A DNA stretch of 32,307 bases. Source: Candidatus Thorarchaeota archaeon. GTDB taxonomy: Archaea > Asgardarchaeota > Thorarchaeia > Thorarchaeales > Thorarchaeaceae. The stretch is taken from the NCBI GenBank assembly GCA_011364985.1, contig RDOC01000009.1, positions 1-32,307 of the forward strand. The letters are read 5' to 3'. The position numbers and the translations under genes are program-made. Within the stretch, counting starts at the first letter, position 1. Every line of letters starts with the position of its first letter. A model generated the notes under the pieces. The model was not told where the DNA came from. It searched no databases and worked only from the letters and a program-made list of their open reading frames with translations. Below, in pieces: positions 7,276 to 15,222 of this stretch.

Positions 7276-8268
7276 ATGTCAATAGTATGTCTTGGCATCG
7301 AGGGAACCGCACATTCATTCGGAGCGGGATTGGTCTCCAGTAAGGGAGAGGTGCTCTCGAATGTGTGGGACATGTTCTCTCCTGAAGAAGGAGGAATACA
7401 CCCCCGAGAGGCAAGCCGTCATCATTCGGACCTTGGTCCTAAGATAATTGGAGAAGCAATAGAGAAGGCAGGAGTGACTTTTGAAAATGTAGATTTGATT
7501 GCATTTTCTAGAGGCCCGGGGCTTGGCCCATGCCTACGAACAACTGCAACAGTAGCGCGCACATTGGCCTTGAAGCTCTCCATTCCGCTAATTGGAGTCA
7601 ATCATTGCGTTGCGCACATTGAGATAGGATGCCTTGAATCGCGCTTTGAAGACCCAGTGACAGTCTACGTGTCAGGTGGGAACACGCAAGTCATCGCCTA
7701 CGCGGGAAGACGGTTCAGAACCTTTGGAGAAACTTTGGACATAGCAATAGGAAACATGCTAGATACCTTTGGGAGAGAGGCCGGAATGCGCTTTCCAGCG
7801 GGGCCAAGGATAGAAATCGAAGCCAAGCAAGGGAGGAATTACCATACATTGCCCTACTCCGTGAAGGGCATGGATCTGAGTTACTCTGGAATGCTAACAG
7901 CCGCAAAAAGACTTCATTCCGAGGGGATTCCACTCAATGATGTCTGTTTCAGTGTTCAAGAAACGGCATTTGGTATGCTGGCGGAGATATCAGAAAGAGC
8001 AATTGCGCATACCAAGAAGAAAGAACTGCTTCTCACTGGAGGAGTTGCGAGGAATAATCGACTTACAGAGATTCTTAGGGGAGTCGCCAAGCGACACGAT
8101 GCGAAGTTCCATAGAGTGACGCCATCTCTAGCAGGGGATCAAGGAGCGATGATAGCTTGGACAGGGATCCTGCAGTACCAAGTAGGAGATGTCATAGAAG
8201 TAGCGGAATCACAGGTCTTGCCAAAATGGCGTACGGATGACCAAGATATTCTATGGAGGGGGGAATGA
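7276..8268 (+). CDS. kae1: KEOPS subunit Kae1, tRNA threonylcarbamoyladenosine transferase
   Basis: Kae1 transfers the threonylcarbamoyl group to A37 of ANN-decoding tRNAs (t6A). All 330 residues fit the archaeal form: LGIEGTAHSFG at the start (ASKHA nucleotide-binding fold), HPREASRHH (42-50), SRGPGLGPCLR near 78-88, metal ligands H110 and H114 in NHCVAHIE, YVSGGNTQ near 136-143, GNMLDTFGREAG, LLTGGVARN and GDQGAMIAW near the end. ATG with GGAG just upstream. Its stop overlaps the bud32 start by four bases (ATGA), so the two are translationally coupled; in many archaea they are fused. pcc1 lies 2.6 kb downstream in the same direction. Confidence 0.97.
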   Translation: MSIVCLGIEGTAHSFGAGLVSSKGEVLSNVWDMFSPEEGGIHPREASRHHSDLGPKIIGEAIEKAGVTFENVDLIAFSRGPGLGPCLRTTATVARTLALKLSIPLIGVNHCVAHIEIGCLESRFEDPVTVYVSGGNTQVIAYAGRRFRTFGETLDIAIGNMLDTFGREAGMRFPAGPRIEIEAKQGRNYHTLPYSVKGMDLSYSGMLTAAKRLHSEGIPLNDVCFSVQETAFGMLAEISERAIAHTKKKELLLTGGVARNNRLTEILRGVAKRHDAKFHRVTPSLAGDQGAMIAWTGILQYQVGDVIEVAESQVLPKWRTDDQDILWRGE

Positions 8269-8894
8269 TAGACGAACCATGGACATTAGGTGCTGAGTCG
8301 GTGATTTACAAGATTGAGAGATGGGGACAGATTCTGCTCTTGAAGCAGCGGCCAAAGAAGCCGTACCTACTGCAAGCCATCGATGCTCAACTTCGACAAT
8401 CTCGGACATCGCGAGAATGTAAAATGCTTAATGTGGCAAGGGGTTTGGGAATTCCGACTCCTGCAGTTCACTGGGTAGATAGATCATCTTTTACCATTGC
8501 AATGGACTATATAGAAGGAACCCGACTCAGGGAGTTAGTCCAAGATGTACCTCCCAAAACACTTGAGAAGCTATGTGTGAGATTAGGTAGGCTTGTTGGT
8601 CTTCTTCACATGGGAGATGTAGTCCATGGAGACCCCACGACAAGTAATGTTATCGTTGATAGGATTGGAAAAATGTGGTTGATCGACTTTGGACTGGCAG
8701 AGATGAACGCAACCACAGAAATGAAGGGAGTGGATTTGCATCTCATGAAAAGAGCATTTGAAACAACCCACTGGGATATTCAAAATGAGATGCTTGATGC
8801 TGCTCTGACAGGATACAAACAAACTCTCGGCGAGAATGCAAATTCAATTATCGTAAGAATGGAAGAGATTCGTGAACGGGGACGATATCATTAG
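8265..8894 (+). CDS. bud32: KEOPS subunit Bud32, atypical kinase/ATPase
   Basis: Bud32 is the small kinase-like ATPase that stimulates Kae1 within KEOPS. The protein has 209 residues from ATG 8265. ATP-anchoring K27 is in LLLKQRPKK; the catalytic loop is HGDPTTSN (121-128, with Asp123) and the metal-binding DFGLA begins at D141. The compact fold lacking the large C-lobe extension matches the family; Pro replaces the usual Leu after HGD. The frame is open from an ATG at 8253, but ATG 8265 gives the classic ATGA overlap with kae1 and follows a GGAGGGG site directly, so I chose it. rps15 follows. Confidence 0.94.
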   Translation: MIDEPWTLGAESVIYKIERWGQILLLKQRPKKPYLLQAIDAQLRQSRTSRECKMLNVARGLGIPTPAVHWVDRSSFTIAMDYIEGTRLRELVQDVPPKTLEKLCVRLGRLVGLLHMGDVVHGDPTTSNVIVDRIGKMWLIDFGLAEMNATTEMKGVDLHLMKRAFETTHWDIQNEMLDAALTGYKQTLGENANSIIVRMEEIRERGRYH

Positions 8895-8952
8895 ATATGT
8901 GAGCCTTCCATTTCTCAACCGAAGGGCATGTATCGAAAATGACGCACGACAA

Positions 8953-8961
8953 TGTTTATAT
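8953..8961 (+). promoter_or_regulatory. TATA-like box upstream of rps15
   Basis: TGTTTATAT lies about 70 nt before the uS15 ATG, in the 130-bp gap after bud32. It may drive a second transcript for rps15, the DHH-like gene and pcc1, allowing ribosomal-protein levels independent of KEOPS. Prediction from sequence only. Confidence 0.4.
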
Positions 8962-9027
8962 CAGAAGTGTCAGGGCATGGGGCAGACCCGGTTTCTTGGG
9001 GCGTATTACACCTTAGAGGAAAGCCCG

Positions 9028-9489
9028 ATGGCAAGAATGCATACAAGACGCAAAGGACAGTCTGGTAGCAGACGACCGTCTACATTGAGAATCCCTGAGT
9101 GGATGGACAAGGAGAAGGATGCAGAGTGGGTGGAGAATAAGGTGATTGAATTGGCAAAAGCTGGAAACAGCCCCTCGATGATAGGCATGATTTTGCGGGA
9201 TCAATATGGTGTGCCCCTAGTTCGAGTGATTGCACAAAAGAGAATTCTTAACATAATTCACGAAAACAATCTGGAACGACAAGTTCCCGAAGACCTTCGA
9301 AACCTTATAGCAAAGGCTCTACGAATCCGGAAACACATGGAAGAGAATAAGCGAGATTTCGTATCCAAACGAGGCCTTCAACTTATCGAGAGCAAGATAC
9401 ACCGACTCTCGAAATACTACAGAAAGAAACGTGTCTTGCCTGCTGATTGGAAGTATAGTCCAGACCAAGCAGCCGTTCTTCTCAGGTAG
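9028..9489 (+). CDS. rps15: 30S ribosomal protein uS15
   Basis: The 153-residue archaeal/eukaryotic form of uS15 (S15P/S13e), which binds 16S rRNA helix 22. It begins MARMHTRRKGQSGSRRP and ends in the conserved helix region (ALRIRKHMEENKRDFVSKRG, then LQLIESKIHRLSKYYRKKR); the N-terminal extension specific to archaea and eukaryotes is present. The frame continues 52 codons upstream, but ATG 9028 has GAGGA 7 nt before it and is the family start. It sits between bud32 and the DHH-like gene. The S15, RecJ-like, Pcc1 order is known in other archaea. Confidence 0.96.
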   Translation: MARMHTRRKGQSGSRRPSTLRIPEWMDKEKDAEWVENKVIELAKAGNSPSMIGMILRDQYGVPLVRVIAQKRILNIIHENNLERQVPEDLRNLIAKALRIRKHMEENKRDFVSKRGLQLIESKIHRLSKYYRKKRVLPADWKYSPDQAAVLLR

Positions 9490-9522
9490 CCTTATTATCG
9501 GCAACTGCTAATTGCTCTCAAG

Positions 9523-10854
9523 ATGAGCAGAAAATCCGGTAGGACTCCGAGCTTCAAAGCACTCAGAGAGAGCTACAATGACATTTCCCCTCCCAGTCCC
9601 AATCATGTCCTCATTGTTAGCTCCCCCATACCCAGTGCAACCTTATCCAGCGCTCTCCTTTGTAAGTGGTTTCTTAAGTCAGGCATTCTTTTCCATCTGA
9701 CTTTCTCCGAACCTATCATGAACATCGACACCATCAATGAATTGCGCAAAGCGTATGAAGATTCGGCAATGATTGTGGTCGGAATAGATATTATTGGCGA
9801 CAAGCGGCTCAGAAAGGGATCCAGCTATCCCCTCTTTCTAGGGAGCCAGTCTGAGTGCTCCCAAATTGAAGAACGAACCATAGGAAACAGGACGAACATT
9901 GCAGCTGCTTCTTATGCGTATACCATGGGCAATAACGAGACAGCTGATCCCAAATTGCTTCAACTCGCGGCTGCCGGCGCGATAGTAGATGATTTTCCCA
10001 ATCTCGTCTTGAAGGGAGCCTCGAAACAGGTTGTTGGTATGGCTGAAAAGGAGAAATTGATTGAAGAATCAAAGGGATTCAGACTATTCGGTGTCAACTT
10101 CCTTCAGCTGAAGGAAGTACTCACCTATAGCATCAGACCATACTTACAGAACTTAAGCGGCGTCCTAGATGCCTGTGATAGGATTTGCATTGACGCTGAT
10201 ATTCCCTTCTCTAAGTTTAGTATGCCTCTAAACGCACTAAGTTCGTTAGAAGCTACTAGATTCAATGAGCGTCTCTTGCCACTCATTGATCCGCGGACGA
10301 TCCCCTATGTCTTAGGGCAGGACTACGTTCTGACTCAGGAGAAAGAAGATAGTCTTGCCAGGCTTTTGTCGGGCATAAAGACACTAGCCGAGTTTGGTTG
10401 GACTGTGGGCGAATGGGGAACCTTGACTGCAATTTGGATGGGAAACAGAGAAGGAAGTCTGAGAGGAAGGGTACTTGATGCATACAAGCTCTATTCGTTA
10501 GATGTGATTGCTGGTGTTGAGGAGTGTATTGAAACGCTTCTCAAAAGCTCGGAGTCATTGACAAAGGGCAAGACAACAAGAATCTCCACCAAGGCCATTA
10601 GAAGAGAGACGCTCGCTGACGTTGGAAGGATACTCATTGAATCAGGACAAGTGGAAACGCCGTGTGTGGTCCTGAAGATGGAGAACTCTCTTGAGATGAT
10701 ATGGAAAATGAATTCTCGGACACTTCAAGAAGTCATTCCCTTGTTCTGGAAGGTGGGAATTTCTGCTGAGTCGACATCATCCCAGTCAATACGAATTGAA
10801 GCCGCAGATGATACAGGGAATACTGCGATGCAGATTATCGAGGAGATATGGTAG
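9523..10854 (+). CDS. Degenerate DHH/RecJ-like (Cdc45-like) protein
   Basis: 443 residues in the slot between rps15 and pcc1 where many archaea keep a RecJ-like DHH phosphoesterase. The DHH fold is visible but the metal-binding motifs are mostly lost. The first motif, normally D-x-D-G followed by a small-residue helix, reads SSPIPSATLSSALLCKWF (33-50) with no Asp; the second strand gives VVGIDIIGD (83-92); no DHH triplet follows. Motif IV is kept as LAAAGAIVDDF (151-161). The C-terminal half carries a DHHA1-like region with WTVGEWGTLTAIWMGNREGS near 295-314. I infer a catalytically inactive scaffold, possibly acting with the replication helicase as Cdc45-like proteins do. Only the fold and position support this. 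Confidence 0.72.
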   Translation: MSRKSGRTPSFKALRESYNDISPPSPNHVLIVSSPIPSATLSSALLCKWFLKSGILFHLTFSEPIMNIDTINELRKAYEDSAMIVVGIDIIGDKRLRKGSSYPLFLGSQSECSQIEERTIGNRTNIAAASYAYTMGNNETADPKLLQLAAAGAIVDDFPNLVLKGASKQVVGMAEKEKLIEESKGFRLFGVNFLQLKEVLTYSIRPYLQNLSGVLDACDRICIDADIPFSKFSMPLNALSSLEATRFNERLLPLIDPRTIPYVLGQDYVLTQEKEDSLARLLSGIKTLAEFGWTVGEWGTLTAIWMGNREGSLRGRVLDAYKLYSLDVIAGVEECIETLLKSSESLTKGKTTRISTKAIRRETLADVGRILIESGQVETPCVVLKMENSLEMIWKMNSRTLQEVIPLFWKVGISAESTSSQSIRIEAADDTGNTAMQIIEEIW

Positions 10855-10863
10855 GGAAGTAGA

Positions 10864-11103
10864 TTGCTTAAAGCAAGTATTGGAATTCGGTTTGCATCGG
10901 CATCTCAGGCGAGGGAGATCTTTGAAGCTGTAGTACCTGATAATCAAGAACTCCCACTGGGCCTAAGCATTGATTCGAATCTAGATGAGAACAAGATTAC
11001 CTTCGAAATAAGGTCGAATCGAGGAATCGATAGCTTGGCGGCAACGCTTGAAGACCTGATGAGTGCCATTGACCTCTCTGTTCGCACCATAGAATCCATT
11101 TAG
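10864..11103 (+). CDS. pcc1: KEOPS subunit Pcc1
   Basis: A 79-residue protein of Pcc1 length, the dimerising subunit of KEOPS that helps bind tRNA through Kae1. Pattern: N-terminal strand KASIGIRFASASQAREIFEAV, then two strands around ELPLGLSIDSNLDENKITFEI, and a C-terminal helix SLAATLEDLMSAIDLSVRTIE, as in Pcc1. TTG start at 10864 with AGGGA about 9 nt upstream. It begins 9 bp after the DHH-like gene and ends the plus-strand unit, converging on FAU-1. Cgi121, the remaining KEOPS partner, is not in this window. Confidence 0.88.
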   Translation: MLKASIGIRFASASQAREIFEAVVPDNQELPLGLSIDSNLDENKITFEIRSNRGIDSLAATLEDLMSAIDLSVRTIESI

Positions 11104-11115
11104 GAACTAGCATGA

Positions 11116-12579
11116 CTAGTTGGACTCAATGCCATTGCCCTTGGCGAACTCACTGTATATGAATTCCGCTCGTTTTCTAGCTTGATTTGCCATGTCTTCT
11201 GTAATGAAGCCTCTTTGGACAGCTCGTTTGAGTAGATGTTGGTCGATAATGCGAGTTTCTGCATCAACTGGTGCCTTAATTACATCAATCTCAAGGTCTA
11301 CGTACCTAACTCGTCCAAGACCTGCTCCGTTGCTGGGATACAACTCGACTCCTGTGTTCACATTAATGTAGGTTCCCTTGAATTCATCATCTTTCGAGTA
11401 GTACTTGGTGACAAGAGTCATTGACCCAGGGATAACTTCAGTCATGGCGTAGTCACCCTCATCCCGCGCAAGGTTCATGTCATCTGGAGCGTCTTGGATT
11501 AGTTTGAGTTTCCGACTTGTATGTCTAAACTGCCTACGAATTAGTAGTCCGCGGTTTGTTGTTTCGATGACTCTGCCCTTAGTCAGTAATATTGATCGCC
11601 CATCAAGTTTCACATGTTCAATATTGATGGGGTCGCCCGTGCGTGGCATGTCCATGCTTACTACTTTCTCAAGCTTGGATGTGATGTAGGTGCGTTCTTC
11701 AGGACGGTCTTCAATTATGAGCTCTGCAAGGTCCACAAGAGAAGCGTAACCTGCGCTCTTGTGGAAGTGATGACGATCTACCGTTGGTTTGATTTTAGCC
11801 CTAGTCTTATCCAAGGCCTCCTTCACTTCCGCAGGAAACTCTATGTCGGCATTGCTAGTTCCTTCGAAAAGCAGTCTAGAAGGCTCTGGTCCGTCGTAAT
11901 TTGCATAAATCTGTTGAGCAGTATCAAGCAAATCTTCTACTTCATCTCGCAGCTCTTCGTCAGTTAGGTTTCTGGCTGCAGTTCGCCATAGAACACCCCA
12001 ATCCTCCGAATGGGTTCGTATCTTTCGTCCCAAATCCATTAGATTCTGACGCAGCTCAAGATCTTTGATCTTTGTGCTTAGTCGAACAACAGGCTCCGGA
12101 AGAAGAACGACGGCTCGTCCAGGGATAGTAATGCTGGATGAAAGCACAGGGGCCTTTCTCCCGTAATCGTGAGCTCGGACTTGAACCATGATGCTGATGC
12201 CTCGCTTCAATCGCCGATCCGGCAGAAGCCCCGTTATACTCCCGAGGTCCACCTTGGTGTGGCCAGTCTTTTCGTCTCTTCCCAGAACAACTCCTTTGTA
12301 GATTGAGCTTTTTGCCACACGGGGTGTGCGTGTGATTACCCACCCAAGCCTCTTTCTAAGAACCTCGGTCAGACGAGTCAGGACTGACTCGTAAGCAATG
12401 GCAACAATTCCCTGAAGGTCACTCCGGTCCCAAATGTCAACATCGGGAATTTCAGTTCTAAAAGGAAGCCCAAATCTTCTTGCCACTTCGGGAGTTGGTT
12501 GCACAACATCAAAATGGTTCTGCAACATTATCTGAGTCAACGATTGAGAGTATATTCCTCGTATTCTTGCCTTGATCAT
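11116..12579 (-). CDS. FAU-1 family RNA-binding protein / RNase (RNase E/G-like + DUF402)
   Basis: 487 residues matching archaeal FAU-1, an AU-rich RNA-binding protein reported to cleave RNA and process 5S rRNA precursors in Pyrococcus. The N-terminal 300 residues resemble the RNase E/G catalytic core with an S1-like segment (YKGVVLGRDEKTGHTKVDLG, about 94-113). The C-terminal half is DUF402: RSILLTKGRVIETTNRGLLI near 330, then PGSMTLVTKYYSKDDEFKG, YINVNTGVELYP and RVRYVDLEIDVIK. ATG start with no ribosome site, so it may be leaderless or depend on the hairpin leader just upstream. The UPF0147 gene ends 82 bp before it on the same strand. Confidence 0.9.
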   Translation of the reverse strand: MIKARIRGIYSQSLTQIMLQNHFDVVQPTPEVARRFGLPFRTEIPDVDIWDRSDLQGIVAIAYESVLTRLTEVLRKRLGWVITRTPRVAKSSIYKGVVLGRDEKTGHTKVDLGSITGLLPDRRLKRGISIMVQVRAHDYGRKAPVLSSSITIPGRAVVLLPEPVVRLSTKIKDLELRQNLMDLGRKIRTHSEDWGVLWRTAARNLTDEELRDEVEDLLDTAQQIYANYDGPEPSRLLFEGTSNADIEFPAEVKEALDKTRAKIKPTVDRHHFHKSAGYASLVDLAELIIEDRPEERTYITSKLEKVVSMDMPRTGDPINIEHVKLDGRSILLTKGRVIETTNRGLLIRRQFRHTSRKLKLIQDAPDDMNLARDEGDYAMTEVIPGSMTLVTKYYSKDDEFKGTYINVNTGVELYPSNGAGLGRVRYVDLEIDVIKAPVDAETRIIDQHLLKRAVQRGFITEDMANQARKRAEFIYSEFAKGNGIESN

Positions 12580-12606
12580 CTGTGAACACTGGCCGATTCT
12601 TGGACA

Positions 12607-12635
12607 CCATCAAATGCCGCCAAGGCGGCTGATGG
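12607..12635 (-). promoter_or_regulatory. Two-tier hairpin in the FAU-1 leader
   Basis: An inverted repeat between the UPF0147 stop and the FAU-1 start: CCATCA (12607-12612) pairs with TGATGG (12630-12635), and GCCGCC (12616-12621) with GGCGGC (12624-12629), leaving an AAT bulge and a tight AA loop. It ends 28 nt before the FAU-1 ATG. No T-run follows on the minus strand, so it is less like a terminator than a leader structure. It could be a processing site or a regulator of FAU-1; this is inference. Confidence 0.5.
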
Positions 12636-12660
12636 CTTGGGTCGTACCCCACGTAGGAAA

Positions 12661-12927
12661 TCATGCGTCGCGGATTGGCTCCAGAACACTCAGGACGCGC
12701 CAAATCCTAGTTCTTGCGTAGTTAGGACAGTTCGGGTCTTGATTAGGCTCGTCCAAGATTGCTATTGCATTCTGAGCCCGCGCGGCTGGAGAGTCGCTCT
12801 CCTTCTCGAGTGCCGCAATGGCCTCATTAGCCGCCCGGCGTATATTACGGGGGACGGAGTTGTTCTCAGATATCTGCTTGAGAAGATGTTTGCTAAGGTC
12901 GATGCTCTTCTGTGTCTCGGGGTCCAT
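12661..12927 (-). CDS. UPF0147 family protein
   Basis: 88 residues of the archaeal UPF0147 family, small all-helical proteins of unknown role. The recognisable region is ILDEPNQDPNCPNYARTRIW followed by RVLSVLE (about 57-83). The N-terminal half carries helices with ARRAANEAI-like repeats. ATG with GAGGTG 7 nt upstream. It precedes FAU-1 on the same strand with a hairpin in the gap. Confidence 0.87.
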   Translation of the reverse strand: MDPETQKSIDLSKHLLKQISENNSVPRNIRRAANEAIAALEKESDSPAARAQNAIAILDEPNQDPNCPNYARTRIWRVLSVLEPIRDA

Positions 12928-13120
12928 TGGGACTCACCTCAAATTGTCTCTACGCACGGATGGAGTGCGAACAACAAATGAGTGGTGCCTAGTTTTGCCA
13001 TATCAACGTTTTGGCACAGCTAAATAGACTCCAGACGACTGCTAGAGCCTAAAGAACGAAGTGGAATGCATGTCGGCATCTCTTTATACAAAATGTGGAG
13101 AAGGTCTTTTCGTGCTTATC

Positions 13121-13480
13121 ATGGTCGAAGGAAAAGAGACTTCTGTCAAGAAGATGGCGGAGTTGCTCAGACGAGGAGCAACCATGCTCGCCCAAGCATG
13201 TCCACAATGTGGGTCACCACTCTTGCAAATGGGCAATGACATCTATTGCGCTACCTGTGATCGACGGATTGTATATGCAAATGATGACGAAGAAGCTGAA
13301 GTCAAGGCAGTAAAGACGATGCTACCTCAGCTAAGGGAAACACTGATTCGAAAACTCGGTTCTATCACTGATGAGATTGAGAAGGAGAACAATATAGAGA
13401 CCCTCACCAAGCTGGCAAACCTGATGGTAATGTTGCTTCAAGCTCTACATAGACTGGAAACCATGAAGGGGCAGAGCTAG
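13121..13480 (+). CDS. SSSCA1/p27-type zinc-ribbon protein
   Basis: 119 residues from ATG 13121. A helix MAELLRRGATMLAQACPQC is followed by the zinc ribbon C-x2-C-x13-C-x2-C (CPQCGSPLLQMGNDIYCATC), then an acidic stretch and helices rich in Leu. This is the archaeal family related to Sjogren's/scleroderma autoantigen 1. The frame extends upstream to GTG 13061, but the extension is not conserved-looking. A TTTATA box at 13083-13088 lies about 35 nt before the ATG, suggesting a very short leader. Cellular role unknown. Confidence 0.8.
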   Translation: MVEGKETSVKKMAELLRRGATMLAQACPQCGSPLLQMGNDIYCATCDRRIVYANDDEEAEVKAVKTMLPQLRETLIRKLGSITDEIEKENNIETLTKLANLMVMLLQALHRLETMKGQS

Positions 13481-13527
13481 TAGTCTTCTATGCCATTTAC
13501 TTGAGAACTCATAAGCAAATTAGCATA

Positions 13528-14172
13528 CTACTCCTTCTTGGTAGTCCTTCTGAGTCTGGTTCTGCGAGCCTTGACCTCTTCAGGGCCCTTGAGAACCTTG
13601 CTCTTCCGAATCTCGCATTCTCTTACTGGGATTATCTTCTTCACTTCCTCATGTACTTCGCCAGCAAGATCTCCAAGAATGACCTTTTGAACAAGCTCAT
13701 CGAAGGTATGCTTCTTAGCATGAGTGCGGATAATTCTCTCAATGGTCTTTCGCACTGAGTGTTCTTGGCTTGTCTTGGACCTAGTCGTTGTGAATACTAT
13801 GACCGAGATTCTCATCAAGTAGTCATCTTTCGTCAGGATTGGACCAATCCAGTCTATTCTGGACGTCCCTCTCCGAACAAGACCCCGAAGATAGTCCGAG
13901 CTCCATTCATGTCCATGAAATACTGTGTTGGCCTGTTGACCTGTGATCTCCAGAATCTTGAAGCGTATCTTGACATGAATTTGATCGAAATCGCCTGTTA
14001 AGTCATACAGCGTTGGTTCTACTGTACGGCCTATCAAGGAATCCGGGCTTGCAGCGGGAGTTGCTCCAATCGCCTTGTTGTCAAAGTAATCCGGCGCAAG
14101 GACTTGGTACCAAGTCTTCTCTCGCCACTTGTCTCTTGTTCGAGCCGCTGCTTGTCTACTTCTGGAGGACAT
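13528..14172 (-). CDS. rps3ae: 30S ribosomal protein eS1 (S3Ae)
   Basis: 214 residues of the archaeal/eukaryotic small-subunit protein S3Ae (eS1), which sits near the mRNA exit. The N-terminus (RDKWREKTWYQVLAPDYF) and the segment IGRTVEPTLYDLTGDF are diagnostic, with FKILEITGQQANTVFHGHE in the middle. The C-terminus ends in a basic tail, RRTRLRRTTKKE. ATG at 14172. In many archaea it lies beside pcc1; here it is 2.4 kb away, separated by FAU-1, UPF0147 and the SSSCA1-type gene, on the opposite strand. Confidence 0.96.
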   Translation of the reverse strand: MSSRSRQAAARTRDKWREKTWYQVLAPDYFDNKAIGATPAASPDSLIGRTVEPTLYDLTGDFDQIHVKIRFKILEITGQQANTVFHGHEWSSDYLRGLVRRGTSRIDWIGPILTKDDYLMRISVIVFTTTRSKTSQEHSVRKTIERIIRTHAKKHTFDELVQKVILGDLAGEVHEEVKKIIPVRECEIRKSKVLKGPEEVKARRTRLRRTTKKE

Positions 14173-14382
14173 CTTGTCATCACACTCGTGGATTCACTTA
14201 CCAGTGAACCAGAGAATTGTAATTTGGTTGCTGGTCTGTGGCCATCAAACCGCGCCGACATTCAACGAGTCGAATAAAAAGATTGTGACATGAACCGTGA
14301 TGAAGGAATTGGAGTTTCCTGTACACAGCTGAGCAAACTAGATATTAGGGTGAGTCTTGGGATTTCAGTGGAGAGATTCAGA

Positions 14383-14517
14383 ATGAAAGAAGTTGCTTGC
14401 CCTCGCTGCGGGTATAAAGAAACTGCTATGGTCAAGAAGGAAATGCTGGGAAATGGTGGTTATCGTAGGCACTTCCGATGCCCCAGATGTAGCAATACTT
14501 GGGAAACAAAGGACTAG
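14383..14517 (+). CDS. 44-residue zinc-ribbon miniprotein (TFS C-terminal-like)
   Basis: A very small protein, essentially one zinc ribbon: CPRC near the N-terminus, a basic hairpin (MVKKEMLGNGGYRRHF), then CPRCSNTW and a short acidic end. The spacing resembles the C-terminal ribbon of TFS/TFIIS/RPB9, but the Asp-Glu pair that catalyses RNA cleavage in TFS is absent, so it is not a cleavage factor. ATG 14383 has GGAG 9 nt upstream; the frame could begin at ATG 14290, adding 31 residues of no clear pattern. A true full TFS lies at 31445. Confidence 0.68.
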   Translation: MKEVACPRCGYKETAMVKKEMLGNGGYRRHFRCPRCSNTWETKD

Positions 14518-14612
14518 AGCAGTCATTGTGCTGCTATAAGGATTATATCAAGACTGCATTGTTTCTACCAATCAAGCGAAGACTGCCAAGCCAGTCAACT
14601 AGGTGCTATGAT

Positions 14613-14817
14613 TCAATTTCCTGTATGTTTAGAATATCGTATCAAAACCTCGAAAAGAACTCCTAAAAGAATCAAACCGAATATTGGGACATAAAGAAAT
14701 GCTATTGCAGCGAAATTCATGCCCAGTGCTAATAGTCCCACAGATGTGAGTCCAGATATTATCACCAGAAATGCAACAGACTAGTATAAGCCATCTTGGC
14801 CGATTCATCGCTAGCAT
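14613..14817 (-). pseudogene. Frameshifted small two-TM membrane protein
   Basis: From ATG 14817 (GGAGTG 8 nt upstream) the frame reads MLAMNRPRWLILVCC and then loses its character. A one-base shift at about 14769 gives AFLVIISGLTSVGLLALGMN followed by AAIAFLYVPIFGLILLGV and a charged end, RYSKHTGN, stopping at 14613. Together this makes a coherent two-membrane-span protein of about 67 residues. Either the gene is broken or there is a sequencing error. Family unknown. It is divergent from the broken winged-helix gene. Confidence 0.55.
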
Positions 14818-14837
14818 GAGTTATGCACTCCATCCAT

Positions 14838-14845
14838 GTATATAA
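14838..14845. promoter_or_regulatory. TATATAAC box between two broken divergent genes
   Basis: TATATAAC lies between the divergent membrane-protein and winged-helix pseudogenes. It is near-palindromic and about 24 nt from the minus-strand ATG, so it could have served either direction. Sequence-based prediction only. Confidence 0.35.
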
Positions 14846-14888
14846 CTTGTCTTGAGTCCTTTTCAGGAGTCTTTCTTTGATTTCTTGA

Positions 14889-15146
14889 GTTTTTGATGCG
14901 AGGATAGAGCAAAATAACGTTGGTGGAGAAGTCTTGCATGCAATCTTGGCTGCGAATAATCAGATACGCAAGATTCGTGTCATTTCATACCTTCACTCGA
15001 TCTAAGAATCTGAACAAATACCAAAGAAGAAGTCAATAGAGCAAGTAGAATCGATATCGGATGAATTTAGATTAGCTGAGGAGAACTCGGAAAGAGCAAT
15101 GAATGAGTGCTTGCGATTGGTGAGAAAAGAGAAACTTATCAAATGA
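14889..15146 (+). pseudogene. Winged-helix regulator pseudogene with in-frame stop
   Basis: One frame reads through with protein-like sequence interrupted only by TAA at 15003-15005. The first part is ARIEQNNVGGEVLHAILAAN, then QIRKIRVISYLHSI. After the stop come PKKKSIEQVESISDEF, RLAEENSERAMNECLRLV and RKEKLIK, then TGA at 15144. The helix spacing resembles a winged helix in which each half lies on one side of the stop. No good start codon is left, since a TGA precedes GTT 14889, so the 5' end is also damaged. It is divergent from the frameshifted membrane protein. Confidence 0.58.
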
Positions 15147-15222
15147 TATGAATGAATTTGGAATATCCTTTGTACTAGTGATTATCCACTATGTCTTTTG
15201 TCTCCTGTATAAATGTAGAAAA

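Noticed and set aside
11236..11967. Plus-strand ORFs of 62-117 codons inside the FAU-1 gene
   Set aside because: Antisense shadows of FAU-1 with no ribosome sites or conserved motifs.
15003..15005. Programmed readthrough of the TAA in the winged-helix ORF
   Set aside because: TAA is not a known recoding stop in archaea, and the 5' end has no start codon either, so a pseudogene is more likely.
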